Shown here in pieces: positions 31,127 to 40,444 of a stretch of 64,000 nucleotides of DNA (positions within the stretch are counted from its first letter, which is position 1; every line of letters begins with the position of its first letter). The notes below the pieces were generated by a model that worked only from the letters and a program-made list of their open reading frames with translations, ran no database searches and was not told where the DNA came from. Made by a program: the position numbers and the translations under genes. Source of the stretch: Brucella daejeonensis (lineage in GTDB: Bacteria; Pseudomonadota; Alphaproteobacteria; Rhizobiales; Rhizobiaceae); the NCBI RefSeq assembly GCF_014199265.1, contig NZ_JACIJG010000015.1, positions 16,567 through 80,566 of the forward strand, given 5' to 3'.

Positions 31127-33225
31127 ACGCCCTGCAGCCGCGTGAGCAATTCATGGAATTGCCCCGTGGTGAATTGGTGTTGCTCCGGGGGTTGGAAGCG
31201 GCCAGCCGCCCCATCGAAAATCTGACGATTTCCGAACATGCCGATCGCTATCGTAAGGTATCGCCCGAATCCGGTTCTCCATGGCCGGGCGATTTCCGTA
31301 CCGACCGTGTGCCTTATCTGCGCGAACCGCAGGATTGCCTGCACCCGGACCATCCGGCGCGCCGATGCACTGCCCGCTGGGCTGCGCAGCTTGGCAAATC
31401 GACTGCAATCGAGAACTGGTTTTGCTTCATCGTCGATCAGGCGCCCGGTTCCATGATGATCGTGCTGCCGACGCTGGAAGAAGCAACGAAGTTCAACCGG
31501 ATCAAGCTTCATCCAACGATCGAGGCGACACCCCGGATCAAGCACAAGGTGCTTCCGGTCAACAGCCGCGACGAACAAGGCTCGACGACGGCGTTCAAAC
31601 GTTTCGCCGGCGGGTTCTGCCAGATCGTCAATGCAGGTTCTTCCAAGGGCCTGCAGATGGTGTCGATCAAGTATCTCGCCATGGATGAGATCACCGGCTA
31701 TCAAAGCGATGTCGACGGACGTGGCAGTCCGCGCGATCAGGCTCGCGCCCGCCAGAAAATGCACGGCGACACGGCGAAGGAATGGCAGGGATCGACGCCG
31801 GGCATAGCGGGCGCTTGCGCGATCACCGACGATTTCGATGCCGGGGATCAGCGTTATTTCTATCTGCCCTGCCCGCATTGCCGAACCTTCCAGGCGCTGG
31901 AATTCGACAACATGTCGCCCGCAGATTCCGACAAGGGCCTGCCGGTGCATTTCCGTTGCATATCCTGCAACGAGGTTATCCTTGACGGTCACAAGCATGA
32001 AATGTTGCCGCAAGGAAAGTGGATTGCACGACGGGTTCGTGATGGTGACCCAACCGTTCCTCTGGCGATCCCGGAGAACGACATCGAACATTGGCGTTGC
32101 GAGCCATGCGAAGGCCGCTGCCGTGACTGGCAACCGTCATGGCACCTTTGGGCAGCATATGCCCCTCGCGAACGTTGGGCCGACATCTGGACCCGCTGGA
32201 CAGACGCGCAAGGAAACGTCACCAAGCTGCGAACTTTTTTCCAGCAGGATTTGGCGCTTCCATATGACCCAGCCGGTGTTGCGGTCGAACATGAGAAAAT
32301 CGTTGAAGCGGTTCGCAAGGACCCACTGCCCTCGCGGGTTATCCCGTCATGGGCCGGTCTCGTCGTTTCCGCTGCAGACGTGCAGGGCTATGGCATCAAG
32401 TGGATGGTCATAGCTATTGGCCCACGCGGCCAATACCAGATCATTGACCGCGAGATTTTCGAGGGAGCCCCTGACCAAAGCGACGAACCGTGGATCAAGC
32501 TCTCCGATGCTTTCGGGAGAGAATATCCGACCGCCGGCGGCGGCATGAAAGGCATAGACCTTTCCGGCGTCGACTCCGGTTTCGCGACCGACCGCGTCTA
32601 TCGTTTCTGCGCACCGCGCGCAAACGTCTACGCGCTCGACGGACGCGCACCACAGGGGCTCCCCTGGCTCGGGACTCCCGTCAAACGCGACATCAAGGAC
32701 AAGCACCGGCGCATCATGGCAAAGGTTCTTCTCTATCCCGTCGGCCTGTTCGACGTAAAAACCGCAGTGGTTGCGGCGCTTGCCAACCTGGTGCTGGGTG
32801 CAAACGAAAGCGGCCAGTGGCCCCGCAATACGCTGCATATTGCCAACGACATTTGCGACGAAGACTTCGCCAAGGAGTTGACCGCCGAAAGTCTGGTTGA
32901 CCCCGATGAAGAGGCTCTGGCCTCTCCGTCACGGGGCAAGCGAAAACTGATCCCGTCAAAGGCGGGTCGTATCTGGAAAAAAATCGCAGGGCGCAAGAAC
33001 GACTGGTTTGACGCCACCGTCTACGCCTTCGCACTCGGCTGGCACCTTGAACGCAAACTCCGCCTGACCGCCGAGCGGTGGGCCGACCTGCTGGTCAAGG
33101 TTCATGGCGTGCCAGCCGAGAATGATCTGTTCGGCCATGCCGAGCAGTCTGTCTTCGACAAGCCCGAGAAACCGAAAAAGCCGCGCGATACCGAAACGCG
33201 GCGCAACGCTTGGAAAAATCGATGA
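31123..33225 (+). CDS. terminase large subunit (lambda GpA family)
   Basis: 700 aa. ATPase domain with a Walker A-like AAQLGKSTAIEN (residues 87-98) and Walker B region YLAMDEITGY near 184-193. A zinc-finger-like CPHC...CISC follows, and a nuclease domain with SGVDSGFATDRVYRF (acidic residues) and KNDWFDATVYAFALGW near the C-terminus. Translocates DNA into the prohead and cuts it. GpA-type terminases usually make cohesive ends. Confidence 0.92.
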   Translation: MNALQPREQFMELPRGELVLLRGLEAASRPIENLTISEHADRYRKVSPESGSPWPGDFRTDRVPYLREPQDCLHPDHPARRCTARWAAQLGKSTAIENWFCFIVDQAPGSMMIVLPTLEEATKFNRIKLHPTIEATPRIKHKVLPVNSRDEQGSTTAFKRFAGGFCQIVNAGSSKGLQMVSIKYLAMDEITGYQSDVDGRGSPRDQARARQKMHGDTAKEWQGSTPGIAGACAITDDFDAGDQRYFYLPCPHCRTFQALEFDNMSPADSDKGLPVHFRCISCNEVILDGHKHEMLPQGKWIARRVRDGDPTVPLAIPENDIEHWRCEPCEGRCRDWQPSWHLWAAYAPRERWADIWTRWTDAQGNVTKLRTFFQQDLALPYDPAGVAVEHEKIVEAVRKDPLPSRVIPSWAGLVVSAADVQGYGIKWMVIAIGPRGQYQIIDREIFEGAPDQSDEPWIKLSDAFGREYPTAGGGMKGIDLSGVDSGFATDRVYRFCAPRANVYALDGRAPQGLPWLGTPVKRDIKDKHRRIMAKVLLYPVGLFDVKTAVVAALANLVLGANESGQWPRNTLHIANDICDEDFAKELTAESLVDPDEEALASPSRGKRKLIPSKAGRIWKKIAGRKNDWFDATVYAFALGWHLERKLRLTAERWADLLVKVHGVPAENDLFGHAEQSVFDKPEKPKKPRDTETRRNAWKNR

Positions 33226-34832
33226 AATTGCTCGACCGCATCAAAGGAGTAGGCCGTGCGCTGCGCTCCGGCACAGTGCTGTCGGGCGTTTCAGCACGGC
33301 CAACCGCACGTATGTTGCGCGATTCCAAGAGTGGCGTTCTTGCGGCACAGAGGGTTTCCATCGTCGACAACCGCGAGGAAATCCGCCGAAGCTGGCAGCG
33401 CGCCGCCGCCTATGCATTGGACTTCATCCAGAATTCCGGCAAGCTCAAAGGTGCCTGCGATCAGGTTCTCGTCGATACTGTCGGCGTCGAACTCGTCTTG
33501 CAGCCGCAACCCGAACTCGCCGAATTCGGTTACTCCCCAGAGGAGGTAAGCGCCCTCGTTGCCCAGCTGAAGCGGGAATGGAAGCGTTATGCCTGGAACC
33601 CGCGTGAATGCGACATGCGGGGCAAGTTCACCCTGCCGCAGTTGGTCGATATCGGCCTGCGTTGGTACATGGCTTATGGCGAGATAACCGGCATTCTGGA
33701 CTATATGCCTCGCGCCAAGCGGCGGAAACATGGGATCACGTCCGGCGTAAAAGTCTGCATGACACCGCCGAGCAAGCTGGCACAGGACACCAACGAGTTT
33801 GAGAACCTGTTTCAGGGGGTCTACCATGACGAGGATGGACGCCCGATTGGCTATCTGTTCGAGGAAAAGGTCAGCGGAGTCACCCAGAAGGTTCGATATC
33901 CGGCCTATGACGCGGACGGTCGACCAATAGTCTTGCACCTGTTCGACCCCGCCGATGCAACCGACGTTCGCGGGATTTCCGTTCTTTCATCCGCGATCCG
34001 GAAACATGCGCAGAAAGAGGTACTGGACGAAGCGACCCTGCAAACTGCCATCCTGCAGACAATTTTCGCGGCGGTGCTCACGAGCGACAACCCGTCGAAA
34101 GATGCATTCGATGCACTTGAGGCCATTGAAGACGAGGAACTGCGGGAAGAGTTCATCGGCTTTCTGAAAGCCAAGATGGACAAAGCGCGCGAGAGCAATA
34201 TTGGCATAAACGGCACACCGACGGTCGCGCATCTGGGTCCGGGCGAAGACCTGCAATTCCGTTCGTCAGCTACGCCTGGCAAGGAATATCTGCCTTTCGC
34301 CAGCAGCCTCGACCGCGAAACGGCCCGCGCCATTGGTGTCACATACAGCAGTTACGCGATGGACCACTCGGATGCGACCTATTCGTCGGTTCGCATGGAG
34401 AACGCGACCATCTGGCCCATCGCTGTACGCCGCCGCGAGCGTCTCGCAGCTCCGATGTTGCAGGCTGTCTACGAAAGCTGGTTTGACGAGATGGTCGGCG
34501 AAGGCCGCATCAAGCTCAAGGTCTCTTACGAGGTTTTTGCCGCCAACCGGGAGAAGTTCACCTGGGCACAATGGCAGGGACCGGCAGCACCCACCGCCGA
34601 TGACTACAAGAGCGAACGTGCGGTTTCGGAACGCATTTCGAATGGCACTTCGTCGATCGCCATCGAATGCGGTCAAAAGGGAATCGACCCGTACGAGCTA
34701 TTTGACCAGCAACAGCGAGAGCACAAGCGCTATGTCGATGCTGGGATGAGATCGCCTTACGAGCGGCCAAACCAGCCACCGCTGCCAGTCGATGACCCAC
34801 CGGAAGACAACAAGAAGAAGGCTGCGGCATGA
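33222..34832 (+). CDS. portal protein (lambda gpB family)
   Basis: 536 aa from the ATG overlapping the terminase stop (33222). Segments RRSWQRAAAYALDFIQNSGK, GIDPYELFDQQQREHKRYVD and the LDRETARAIGVTYSSYAMDH block match PF05136 portals. Forms the dodecameric channel at one capsid vertex and the docking point of terminase and tail. Confidence 0.92.
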   Translation: MKLLDRIKGVGRALRSGTVLSGVSARPTARMLRDSKSGVLAAQRVSIVDNREEIRRSWQRAAAYALDFIQNSGKLKGACDQVLVDTVGVELVLQPQPELAEFGYSPEEVSALVAQLKREWKRYAWNPRECDMRGKFTLPQLVDIGLRWYMAYGEITGILDYMPRAKRRKHGITSGVKVCMTPPSKLAQDTNEFENLFQGVYHDEDGRPIGYLFEEKVSGVTQKVRYPAYDADGRPIVLHLFDPADATDVRGISVLSSAIRKHAQKEVLDEATLQTAILQTIFAAVLTSDNPSKDAFDALEAIEDEELREEFIGFLKAKMDKARESNIGINGTPTVAHLGPGEDLQFRSSATPGKEYLPFASSLDRETARAIGVTYSSYAMDHSDATYSSVRMENATIWPIAVRRRERLAAPMLQAVYESWFDEMVGEGRIKLKVSYEVFAANREKFTWAQWQGPAAPTADDYKSERAVSERISNGTSSIAIECGQKGIDPYELFDQQQREHKRYVDAGMRSPYERPNQPPLPVDDPPEDNKKKAAA

Positions 34833-35086
34833 ACAGTATCCGCGTCAGAAAGACGGAAATCAATCTCGATGACCCGTGTGCCGCAGCCAAGAAGCTTCGC
34901 GGCCTTCGCATACAGATCGCCGCCGGCGGACAAACCGAAGTTGTGCGCTTCGGTGATGACGAAGTCCGGTATGGCAAAACCAACATTGCGGCGCTCGATC
35001 AGGAAATCGAGCGTCTGACAGCAGAATGCCAGAGCGTCAGCGGTGGCCCTCGCCGCCGGTTCGCGAAGCGCATGCGCTTTTGCTGA
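34829..35086 (+). CDS. gpW-like head-tail joining protein
   Basis: 85 aa. AAKKLRGLRIQIAAGGQTEV then FGDDEVRYGKTNIAALDQEI and RRFAKRMRFC form the pattern of small gpW-like connector proteins that sit between portal and protease genes in lambda-type phages. ATGA overlap with the portal stop. Confidence 0.75.
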   Translation: MNSIRVRKTEINLDDPCAAAKKLRGLRIQIAAGGQTEVVRFGDDEVRYGKTNIAALDQEIERLTAECQSVSGGPRRRFAKRMRFC

Positions 35087-35105
35087 TCCAACAGGAGATT
35101 CCACA

Positions 35106-36146
35106 ATGCCCGTTCTTCAGGACGGCGAGCTCGTGCTCTACGGGTTCGTCGGCGATAACTATTGGGATGAAGGCTTTACGGCGCAGGATGTCCTTGCGGC
35201 TCTCGCTGAAGTCGGTCGCGATACGGATATTACCGTTCGCATCAATTCGGCAGGCGGTTACGTCTATGACGGTGTAGCCATCTACAACGCGCTCGCAGGA
35301 CATAAGGGCAAGGTCACCGTCGTGGTCGATGCTTTCGCCGGCTCGGCTGCGTCCGTCATTGCCATGGCTGGCGAGGAACGCATCATGCGAACTGGCGCCA
35401 TGATGATGATCCACGACCCCGCCTCCGTGACCTACGGCAATGCCGAGGACCACGAAGCCGCAGTAGGTTTTCTCAACAAGCTCGGTGACATGATGGCGGA
35501 GATTTATGCCGAGCGCACCGGCGAGGATGCCGAAACAATCCGTGCCGACATGCGCAAGGAAATCTGGCTGACCGGCGACGAAGCCGTTGCCCGAGGCTTT
35601 GCGACAGATACCGAGAAGATCAAGGCCGTCGCATTTTCCGCTTTCGATTACCGCATTTATGCCAACGCTCCAGCCCGGCTGAAGCGGATGGCACAGAAGA
35701 ATTCATGGTCGCTCGACCATGAAATGAACGCGTCTGCACCCGCCGGCGCGCCCACCAGTCAAAAGGAAGACGATATGACTGACAAGCCGCAGGCGGGCCA
35801 GGCACCCGCCGATATCGCCACCGCCACCGCCAATGCCGAAAAGGCAACCAAGGAGCGGATCAAGGCGATCATGACCAGCCCCGAAGCATCGGGCCGCGAA
35901 GAACTGGCGAGCCATTTTGCATACGACACCACCATGACGGCGGATGATGCCGTCAAGGCATTGACCGTGGCGCCGAAGGCGGAAGCAGGCAATCAGCCGG
36001 AGCCTGATCCGGTTCAGGATTATGAGCAACGCCGCATGTTGGCTTCTGGTCAATCGCAGCCCCAGCCGCAACGCAAGCCCGGAGCGCCGACAGCAAAGAT
36101 CAACACCGGCGAAATTTACGCCTCCCGCCGCCAGGCGGCCAAGTAG
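35106..36146 (+). CDS. head maturation protease, S14/ClpP-like, fused to scaffold
   Basis: 346 aa from the ATG at 35106 (CAGGAGATT upstream). Protease domain in residues 1-200: INSAGGYVYDGVAIYNAL, GSAASVIAMAG (Ser80 likely nucleophile), MMMIHDP (His near 105). The C-terminal ~123 residues (from MTDKPQAGQ) are Ala/Glu/Lys-rich and look like a scaffold domain. Processes head proteins during prohead maturation. An internal in-frame ATG with its own ribosome site would also make the scaffold alone. Confidence 0.9.
   Translation: MPVLQDGELVLYGFVGDNYWDEGFTAQDVLAALAEVGRDTDITVRINSAGGYVYDGVAIYNALAGHKGKVTVVVDAFAGSAASVIAMAGEERIMRTGAMMMIHDPASVTYGNAEDHEAAVGFLNKLGDMMAEIYAERTGEDAETIRADMRKEIWLTGDEAVARGFATDTEKIKAVAFSAFDYRIYANAPARLKRMAQKNSWSLDHEMNASAPAGAPTSQKEDDMTDKPQAGQAPADIATATANAEKATKERIKAIMTSPEASGREELASHFAYDTTMTADDAVKALTVAPKAEAGNQPEPDPVQDYEQRRMLASGQSQPQPQRKPGAPTAKINTGEIYASRRQAAK
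35775..36146 (+). CDS. nested scaffold protein (lambda Nu3-like internal start)
   Basis: Same frame as the protease gene. ATG at 35775 has AAAAGGAAG 4-12 bases upstream, stronger than expected inside a gene. Product of 123 aa covers the helical scaffold part (TATANAEKATKERIKAIMTS; QPQPQRKPGAPTAKINTGEI). In lambda, Nu3 is made in exactly this way from gene C. Internal initiation here is inferred, not shown. Confidence 0.55.
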   Translation: MTDKPQAGQAPADIATATANAEKATKERIKAIMTSPEASGREELASHFAYDTTMTADDAVKALTVAPKAEAGNQPEPDPVQDYEQRRMLASGQSQPQPQRKPGAPTAKINTGEIYASRRQAAK

Positions 36147-36158
36147 GAGAACCCACCC

Positions 36159-36542
36159 ATGGAAAACAAGGTTATGGGTCCGCGCCCTCTCGAATTCATC
36201 CTGCACGAAGGTGACGGCCACATTTCGCGGGATGTCGTGACGGTCCCGTCCGGCACGGGCCTGATCAAGCCCGGTACCGTGCTCGGCGAGCTAACCGCGA
36301 CACCGGGCCGGTTCATCCCGTCGCCTGACGCCGAGGTCGTCGGCAAGGAGGGCGCGGAAACCGCGAAGGCGATCGCCTGCTATGCCATCGACGCCACCGC
36401 ACAGGATGCCGAAGCCGTTGTCATCAATGTGCACGCCGAGGTCAAAACATCACTGCTGGTGTTCGACGCCTCCGTCAACGACGCTGCCAAGCAGGCGGCA
36501 AAACTCGAACAGTTGCGCGCCGTTCATATCAAGGCCCGCTAA
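36159..36542 (+). CDS. head decoration protein (lambda gpD family)
   Basis: 127 aa. ISRDVVTVPSGTGLIKPGTV, LGELTATPGRFIPSP, and the C-terminal KTSLLVFDASVNDAAKQAAK match HDPD/PF02924. Trimers stabilise the expanded capsid. Located between protease and major capsid genes, as in lambda. Confidence 0.88.
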   Translation: MENKVMGPRPLEFILHEGDGHISRDVVTVPSGTGLIKPGTVLGELTATPGRFIPSPDAEVVGKEGAETAKAIACYAIDATAQDAEAVVINVHAEVKTSLLVFDASVNDAAKQAAKLEQLRAVHIKAR

Positions 36543-36554
36543 GGAGATTCCCAT

Positions 36555-37565
36555 ATGCCAACCCTTGATATTTTTAACGACGATGCATTCTCCGTGCAGT
36601 CGCTGACCGCAACCGTCAACAATCAGCCCTACCGCCCCGGCCAGATCGGTGCTTCCGGCATGTTCGAAGAAGATGGTGTCACTACAACCATCATATCGGT
36701 CGAGGAACGTGACGGTTCGCTGAGCCTCGTAGAACCGAGCGAACGCGGTGGACCGGGCGAAACCGCCACGGGCGAAAGCCGCAATCTGATCCCGTTCAAT
36801 GTGGATCATTACGAACGAAATGATTCTGTGAAGGCAGATGAAGTTCAGAATGTTCGCGCTTTCGGTACGGAGAGCGAAGTTGAACAGGTGACGGATCGTG
36901 TCATGAGCAAGGTCGACCGGCACCTGCTCGACCTTGACATGACGCTTGAACATCAGCGCGTCGGTGCCATCAAAGGCATTGTTACCTCGAAGTCCGGACG
37001 CGTGCTGCATGATCTTTACAACCGGTTCGGGATCGCGGTTCCTGCCCCTGTTTCGCTCGATCTCGACAATGATGCGGCCAAGGTCGATGAAATTCTGGAA
37101 AAGGATGTCACCTGGTCCATCGAAGATGATCTCGACAGCTTCTACAGCCATTTCCATGTCTGGACCGGGCGAAACCTTCATCTCAAGCTTTGGGGACATA
37201 AGCGCATTCGGGAAACCTTCCTCGCCACCAACGGCGCGGGCCAGCTTCGCGAAGCGATCCCCGACAAGTTTACAGTCGGCAAGTTCGTGTTCGAGCGATA
37301 CAAAACGGGTTCGCGCGCAACGGCCAATCTGGGTGCGGCCTATATCGACCATAACGAAGGCCGCGTGACCCCGATGGGTGCACCGGGCTTGTTCATCACG
37401 CGCTTTGCACCTGCCGATTATATGGAAACGGTCAATACCAAGGGCCTCCCGCGCTATATGAAGCAGATTCCAATGCGCAACGGTAAGGGCGTCGATATCG
37501 AAGTTCAGTCGAACCCGATTTCGCTTTGCACCAAACCCGGCGCGTTGCGCAGGATCACTCTCTAA
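36555..37565 (+). CDS. major capsid protein (lambda gpE family)
   Basis: 336 aa. Begins MPTLDIFNDDAFSVQSLTA and contains LIPFNVDHYERNDSVKADEV and MKQIPMRNGKGVDIEVQSNP with CTKPGALRRI at the end, the PF03864 pattern. HK97-fold subunit of the icosahedral head. AAGGAG precedes the ATG. Confidence 0.93.
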   Translation: MPTLDIFNDDAFSVQSLTATVNNQPYRPGQIGASGMFEEDGVTTTIISVEERDGSLSLVEPSERGGPGETATGESRNLIPFNVDHYERNDSVKADEVQNVRAFGTESEVEQVTDRVMSKVDRHLLDLDMTLEHQRVGAIKGIVTSKSGRVLHDLYNRFGIAVPAPVSLDLDNDAAKVDEILEKDVTWSIEDDLDSFYSHFHVWTGRNLHLKLWGHKRIRETFLATNGAGQLREAIPDKFTVGKFVFERYKTGSRATANLGAAYIDHNEGRVTPMGAPGLFITRFAPADYMETVNTKGLPRYMKQIPMRNGKGVDIEVQSNPISLCTKPGALRRITL

Positions 37566-37582
37566 CCGGCAATATCGTTCAC

Positions 37583-37608
37583 CGGCCCGCATCCATCAAT
37601 GCGGGCCG
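37583..37608 (+). terminator. hairpin after the capsid gene
   Basis: CGGCCCGCAT / ATGCGGGCCG (37583-37592 with 37599-37608), 6-base loop, no T-run. Likely an mRNA-stabilising or attenuating structure that lets the capsid message be more abundant than downstream genes. Confidence 0.5.
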
Positions 37609-37633
37609 CAGTGTTCATGCATGAGGTTCACCC

Positions 37634-38116
37634 ATGTCGAAGAAATCCACTATTGTCGTTGCTTTCTCGAACGGCGGCATAATCCCCGCCAGGATTCTGG
37701 AAAAGCCAAAGGATGTTTCCGTACTGCCCCACGAGCCGATCGAGGTTCCGAAGGTTTATGGCGACCATCTGATTTTCGACCGTATTGCTTATGACTTTGT
37801 CGAGGCAGAGAAGCGGAAGAAGGCGGACGCCGCATCGGCGGCAAAGCATGCCGAGGCCGCGCGTTCGGATACGGAGGCGTTGGAAGCGCTCAATGAGCAA
37901 ATCGCCCGGCTCGTCTCCGAGAACGAAAGGCTGACTGCCGATCTGGATGAGGCCGACAAGGCCCTTGCGGATGAACGCGACAGGCTCGGCAAGGAACTGG
38001 AAGCGGAACGCAATAACGTCGCCATGCTGACCGAGCAACTGGCCGAAGCAACGAAGCCGCCTGTTCAGGAGCAAGAAACTCTGAAAATGGACGGTGATGG
38101 CGGCAAATCCAAATGA
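37634..38116 (+). CDS. hypothetical head protein with coiled coil
   Basis: 160 aa. Residues 1-55 are beta-rich (STIVVAFSNGGIIPARILEK). Residues ~58-140 form a long coiled coil (EALNEQIARLVSENERLTAD with heptad pattern). Sits between capsid and head-tail completion genes. Might be a minor head or connector accessory protein; no family recognised. ATGA overlap with the next gene. Confidence 0.65.
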   Translation: MSKKSTIVVAFSNGGIIPARILEKPKDVSVLPHEPIEVPKVYGDHLIFDRIAYDFVEAEKRKKADAASAAKHAEAARSDTEALEALNEQIARLVSENERLTADLDEADKALADERDRLGKELEAERNNVAMLTEQLAEATKPPVQEQETLKMDGDGGKSK

Positions 38117-38517
38117 GCCCGTCGCCCTTCGAAGAACACCGGGATGCCCTTTACGAGGAAGTAGACGCAGAATTTGCAGAACCGTTGCGCGTCTTCTTCC
38201 TCAAAAATGGCCGCAAGATTGCGGGCCGTGAGCCTGTCGAGATTGATGCCGTCTTGCGGACAGCAGGCCGCGATGCATTCCAGCCGGACGGCGGGAACAA
38301 TGCCGATTGGAACATCAAGCTTGCCGCAGGTAAGGCGACACTTGCAGTTGACCGCGCGGCTTATCCGGAACTTGATCTCGTCAAAGGCTATCGGGTCTGC
38401 GCGCTTGCCCGTAAAGGCCAGCCGATGTTCGAAGTGCAATTCGTAGATTTTCGCTCGCACCGCCGCCTCTACGCAATTCTGGGCGAATCCGCGGTAGGGA
38501 AATCAAGGGATGTCTGA
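38113..38517 (+). CDS. putative head-tail completion protein
   Basis: 134 aa. EPLRVFFLKNGRKIAGREPV and FEVQFVDFRSHRRLYAILGE suggest a small beta-barrel-like connector comparable in size and place to lambda gpFII/head completion proteins. Not assigned with certainty. Coupled to the preceding coiled-coil gene. Confidence 0.55.
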   Translation: MSPSPFEEHRDALYEEVDAEFAEPLRVFFLKNGRKIAGREPVEIDAVLRTAGRDAFQPDGGNNADWNIKLAAGKATLAVDRAAYPELDLVKGYRVCALARKGQPMFEVQFVDFRSHRRLYAILGESAVGKSRDV

Positions 38518-38519
38518 TC

Positions 38520-39338
38520 ATGAGCCTTGCCCGGATCGCACTGCGCGCCACTGCCGTTGAAGCTTTGAAAGGCCGGACACGCGCCTTGAACAATGTGCTG
38601 GACAGTGAAATCGGTATTATTGACAGCGATAGCGGAGGCAATGTCACAATCGAAGCCGACCAATATTTCATCGCGATCTATACCGATGCCGGGAAAACGC
38701 AGGTGGGCGACAATGAGCTGCGCTCGTTGTTGTTGAACGGGCGAACGGAAATCATGTTTGAAACGGGCGTGACGGCCAGCATGGGCGTTCCAGACCCGGA
38801 CACCGGCGAGATCAGACTTCCTGAAATTGGCATCCCCGACACTGACGGCAACTTTGAATTCACGCTCGATCTGATTTCGCGGGAAATGGTGCAGGCCCTG
38901 ACTGACCCGGACAATGCCTGGGGCCAGTTGTTTCTAAGCTTCATCTACCGCACCGTTTCGACAGAACGAACCCGCGTCGGCAATATTGCCGACGGCATTC
39001 GCCTGGCCGCGCACCAGATAAAAATCATTGTCGATCTGATCGACGATCCCGAACCGAAATGCTCGCTTGATCCAGATGCTCCCTTTGCGCGGTTTATCGA
39101 ACTTGCGCTGGCCAGCGAGGATGAAAGCCTGCAAAAGAAGGCTACCTTCATGGAGGCCATTATTACAGGCGAGCGCGAGCCGTGGGAACGACTGCAACAG
39201 GTGCACGGAATGACGGCGCAGGAACTGCTGGCGCTGGGGCTTGGCCCGCTCCCATCTGATATGGACCGCGAAACGCCAGCATGGACCGGCAGCACGATTG
39301 CATTTGACGGCTTGTCACCAACGACAGAGGTGCCCTGA
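38520..39338 (+). CDS. hypothetical tail/connector protein
   Basis: 272 aa, acidic. SLARIALRATAVEALKGRTR (helix), ITIEADQYF-type beta segments (NVTIEADQYFIAIYTDAG), FEFTLDLISREMVQAL. Placement between connector and baseplate spike genes suggests a tail terminator or neck protein. No domain recognised. Its stop shares a base with the gpV start (TGATG). Confidence 0.55.
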   Translation: MSLARIALRATAVEALKGRTRALNNVLDSEIGIIDSDSGGNVTIEADQYFIAIYTDAGKTQVGDNELRSLLLNGRTEIMFETGVTASMGVPDPDTGEIRLPEIGIPDTDGNFEFTLDLISREMVQALTDPDNAWGQLFLSFIYRTVSTERTRVGNIADGIRLAAHQIKIIVDLIDDPEPKCSLDPDAPFARFIELALASEDESLQKKATFMEAIITGEREPWERLQQVHGMTAQELLALGLGPLPSDMDRETPAWTGSTIAFDGLSPTTEVP

Positions 39339-39856
39339 TGTTTCGCGATTTGCTCGCCATGAAGATCGACATAGAGATGCTGAAGACAGCCTTCGGAAAG
39401 TCTCTGAAAGTCGGCCCCATCGAGCAGATCGATGCGAAGAAGGGTTATCGCATCAAGCTCGGCGAAGACGAAAACGGCGAGCCATTTCTGTCGCCATGGT
39501 ATCCGCATCCAGAATCGGGCGGCGCGACCAGCACATGGGCGCCGCTATCAAAGGGCCAGATCGTCGGGATGATCAACCCGACCGGCGATGCCCGGCAGGG
39601 TATTTTGCTGCGCGGTGGGTTTTCTGACATTAACCGGCCGCCGAGTGCAGACCTTCTCGCCAGCGTGCTCAAGGCATTCGGCGTCACCGTGACCGTCAAG
39701 GACGGAACCGTCACTATCGACGGTGATCTCGTGGTCAAAGGCAACGCCGACTTCAAGGGCGGACACGTCAAGCACAACGACGCCAATATCGGCGACACGC
39801 ATATTCATGGCGGCGTCGAACGCGGCGGCGCGACAACCGACGAACCTGCGAACTGA
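39338..39856 (+). CDS. baseplate spike protein gpV-like
   Basis: 172 aa. OB-fold-like middle (GQIVGMINPTGDARQGILLR), then a beta-helix C-terminus with regular repeats (VTVKDGTVTIDGDLVVKGNA; HNDANIGDTHIHGGV) ending in an HxH metal-binding tip motif (THIHGG). Trimeric spike that punctures the outer membrane in P2/Mu-type phages. Confidence 0.88.
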   Translation: MFRDLLAMKIDIEMLKTAFGKSLKVGPIEQIDAKKGYRIKLGEDENGEPFLSPWYPHPESGGATSTWAPLSKGQIVGMINPTGDARQGILLRGGFSDINRPPSADLLASVLKAFGVTVTVKDGTVTIDGDLVVKGNADFKGGHVKHNDANIGDTHIHGGVERGGATTDEPAN

Positions 39857-39867
39857 AAGAACCCATC

Positions 39868-40059
39868 ATGACCAGAAAGACCTATCGCGTCCGGCCCGGC
39901 GTGGGCTGGGTGAATGGCGCACGTGTGCCGGCTTCCGGCAAAGTGAACCTGACCGAAACCGAAGCTCGTTTTGATCTTGACCATGGACGGATCGATTACG
40001 CCCCCGCGAAATCGAAAACTGTCGAGCGCGGCGAGGCCGAAACCGATGGTGGGAATTAG
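39868..40059 (+). CDS. small hypothetical tail protein
   Basis: 63 aa: KTYRVRPGVGWVNGARVPAS, then SGKVNLTETEARFDLDHGRI. A small basic N-terminal beta segment. Its 3' end overlaps the next gene's start by 14 bases. Similar short proteins often lie between gpV and gp25-like genes; function unknown. Confidence 0.6.
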   Translation: MTRKTYRVRPGVGWVNGARVPASGKVNLTETEARFDLDHGRIDYAPAKSKTVERGEAETDGGN

Positions 40060-40444
40060 CCGTTTCACAGGCCTGCCAATCTCCAATCTGGAATCGGCCT
40101 ATCAGTCCGTTGAAGTGATCCTGATGCGCCGCATCGGCTCGCTTGTCGGGCGCCGCGAATTCGGTGCCGGCATTGTCGAACTGCTCGGGCGCAAGATGAC
40201 GCCGAACCTGTTTGCGGCCTTCCAGTCGCTCATCGCAACGGCGATAGATCTCTGGGAGCCGCGCTTTCTGGTCCGTCGCATCATCGTGACCGGCACCGTT
40301 GACCAGATTCGTTTGGGGCATGCAGGTTTCCAGATTCTTGCCGATTACCGCCCCCGTGGTCATCTCGGCGACAAGAGTGTCGAGCGCACCGTTTCCTTCG
40401 GGCTTGGCATTTCCTCCGGCACTGTTGTGGTGAAACCATTATGA
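40046..40444 (+). CDS. baseplate wedge protein gpW/gp25-like
   Basis: 132 aa from the ATG at 40046. LESAYQSVEVILMRRIGSLV, GRREFGAGIVELLGRKMTP and RPRGHLGDKSVERTVSFGL match the P2 gpW / T4 gp25 lysozyme-related family without catalytic function. Anchors the sheath to the baseplate. ATGA overlap with gpJ. Confidence 0.85.
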   Translation: MVGISRFTGLPISNLESAYQSVEVILMRRIGSLVGRREFGAGIVELLGRKMTPNLFAAFQSLIATAIDLWEPRFLVRRIIVTGTVDQIRLGHAGFQILADYRPRGHLGDKSVERTVSFGLGISSGTVVVKPL

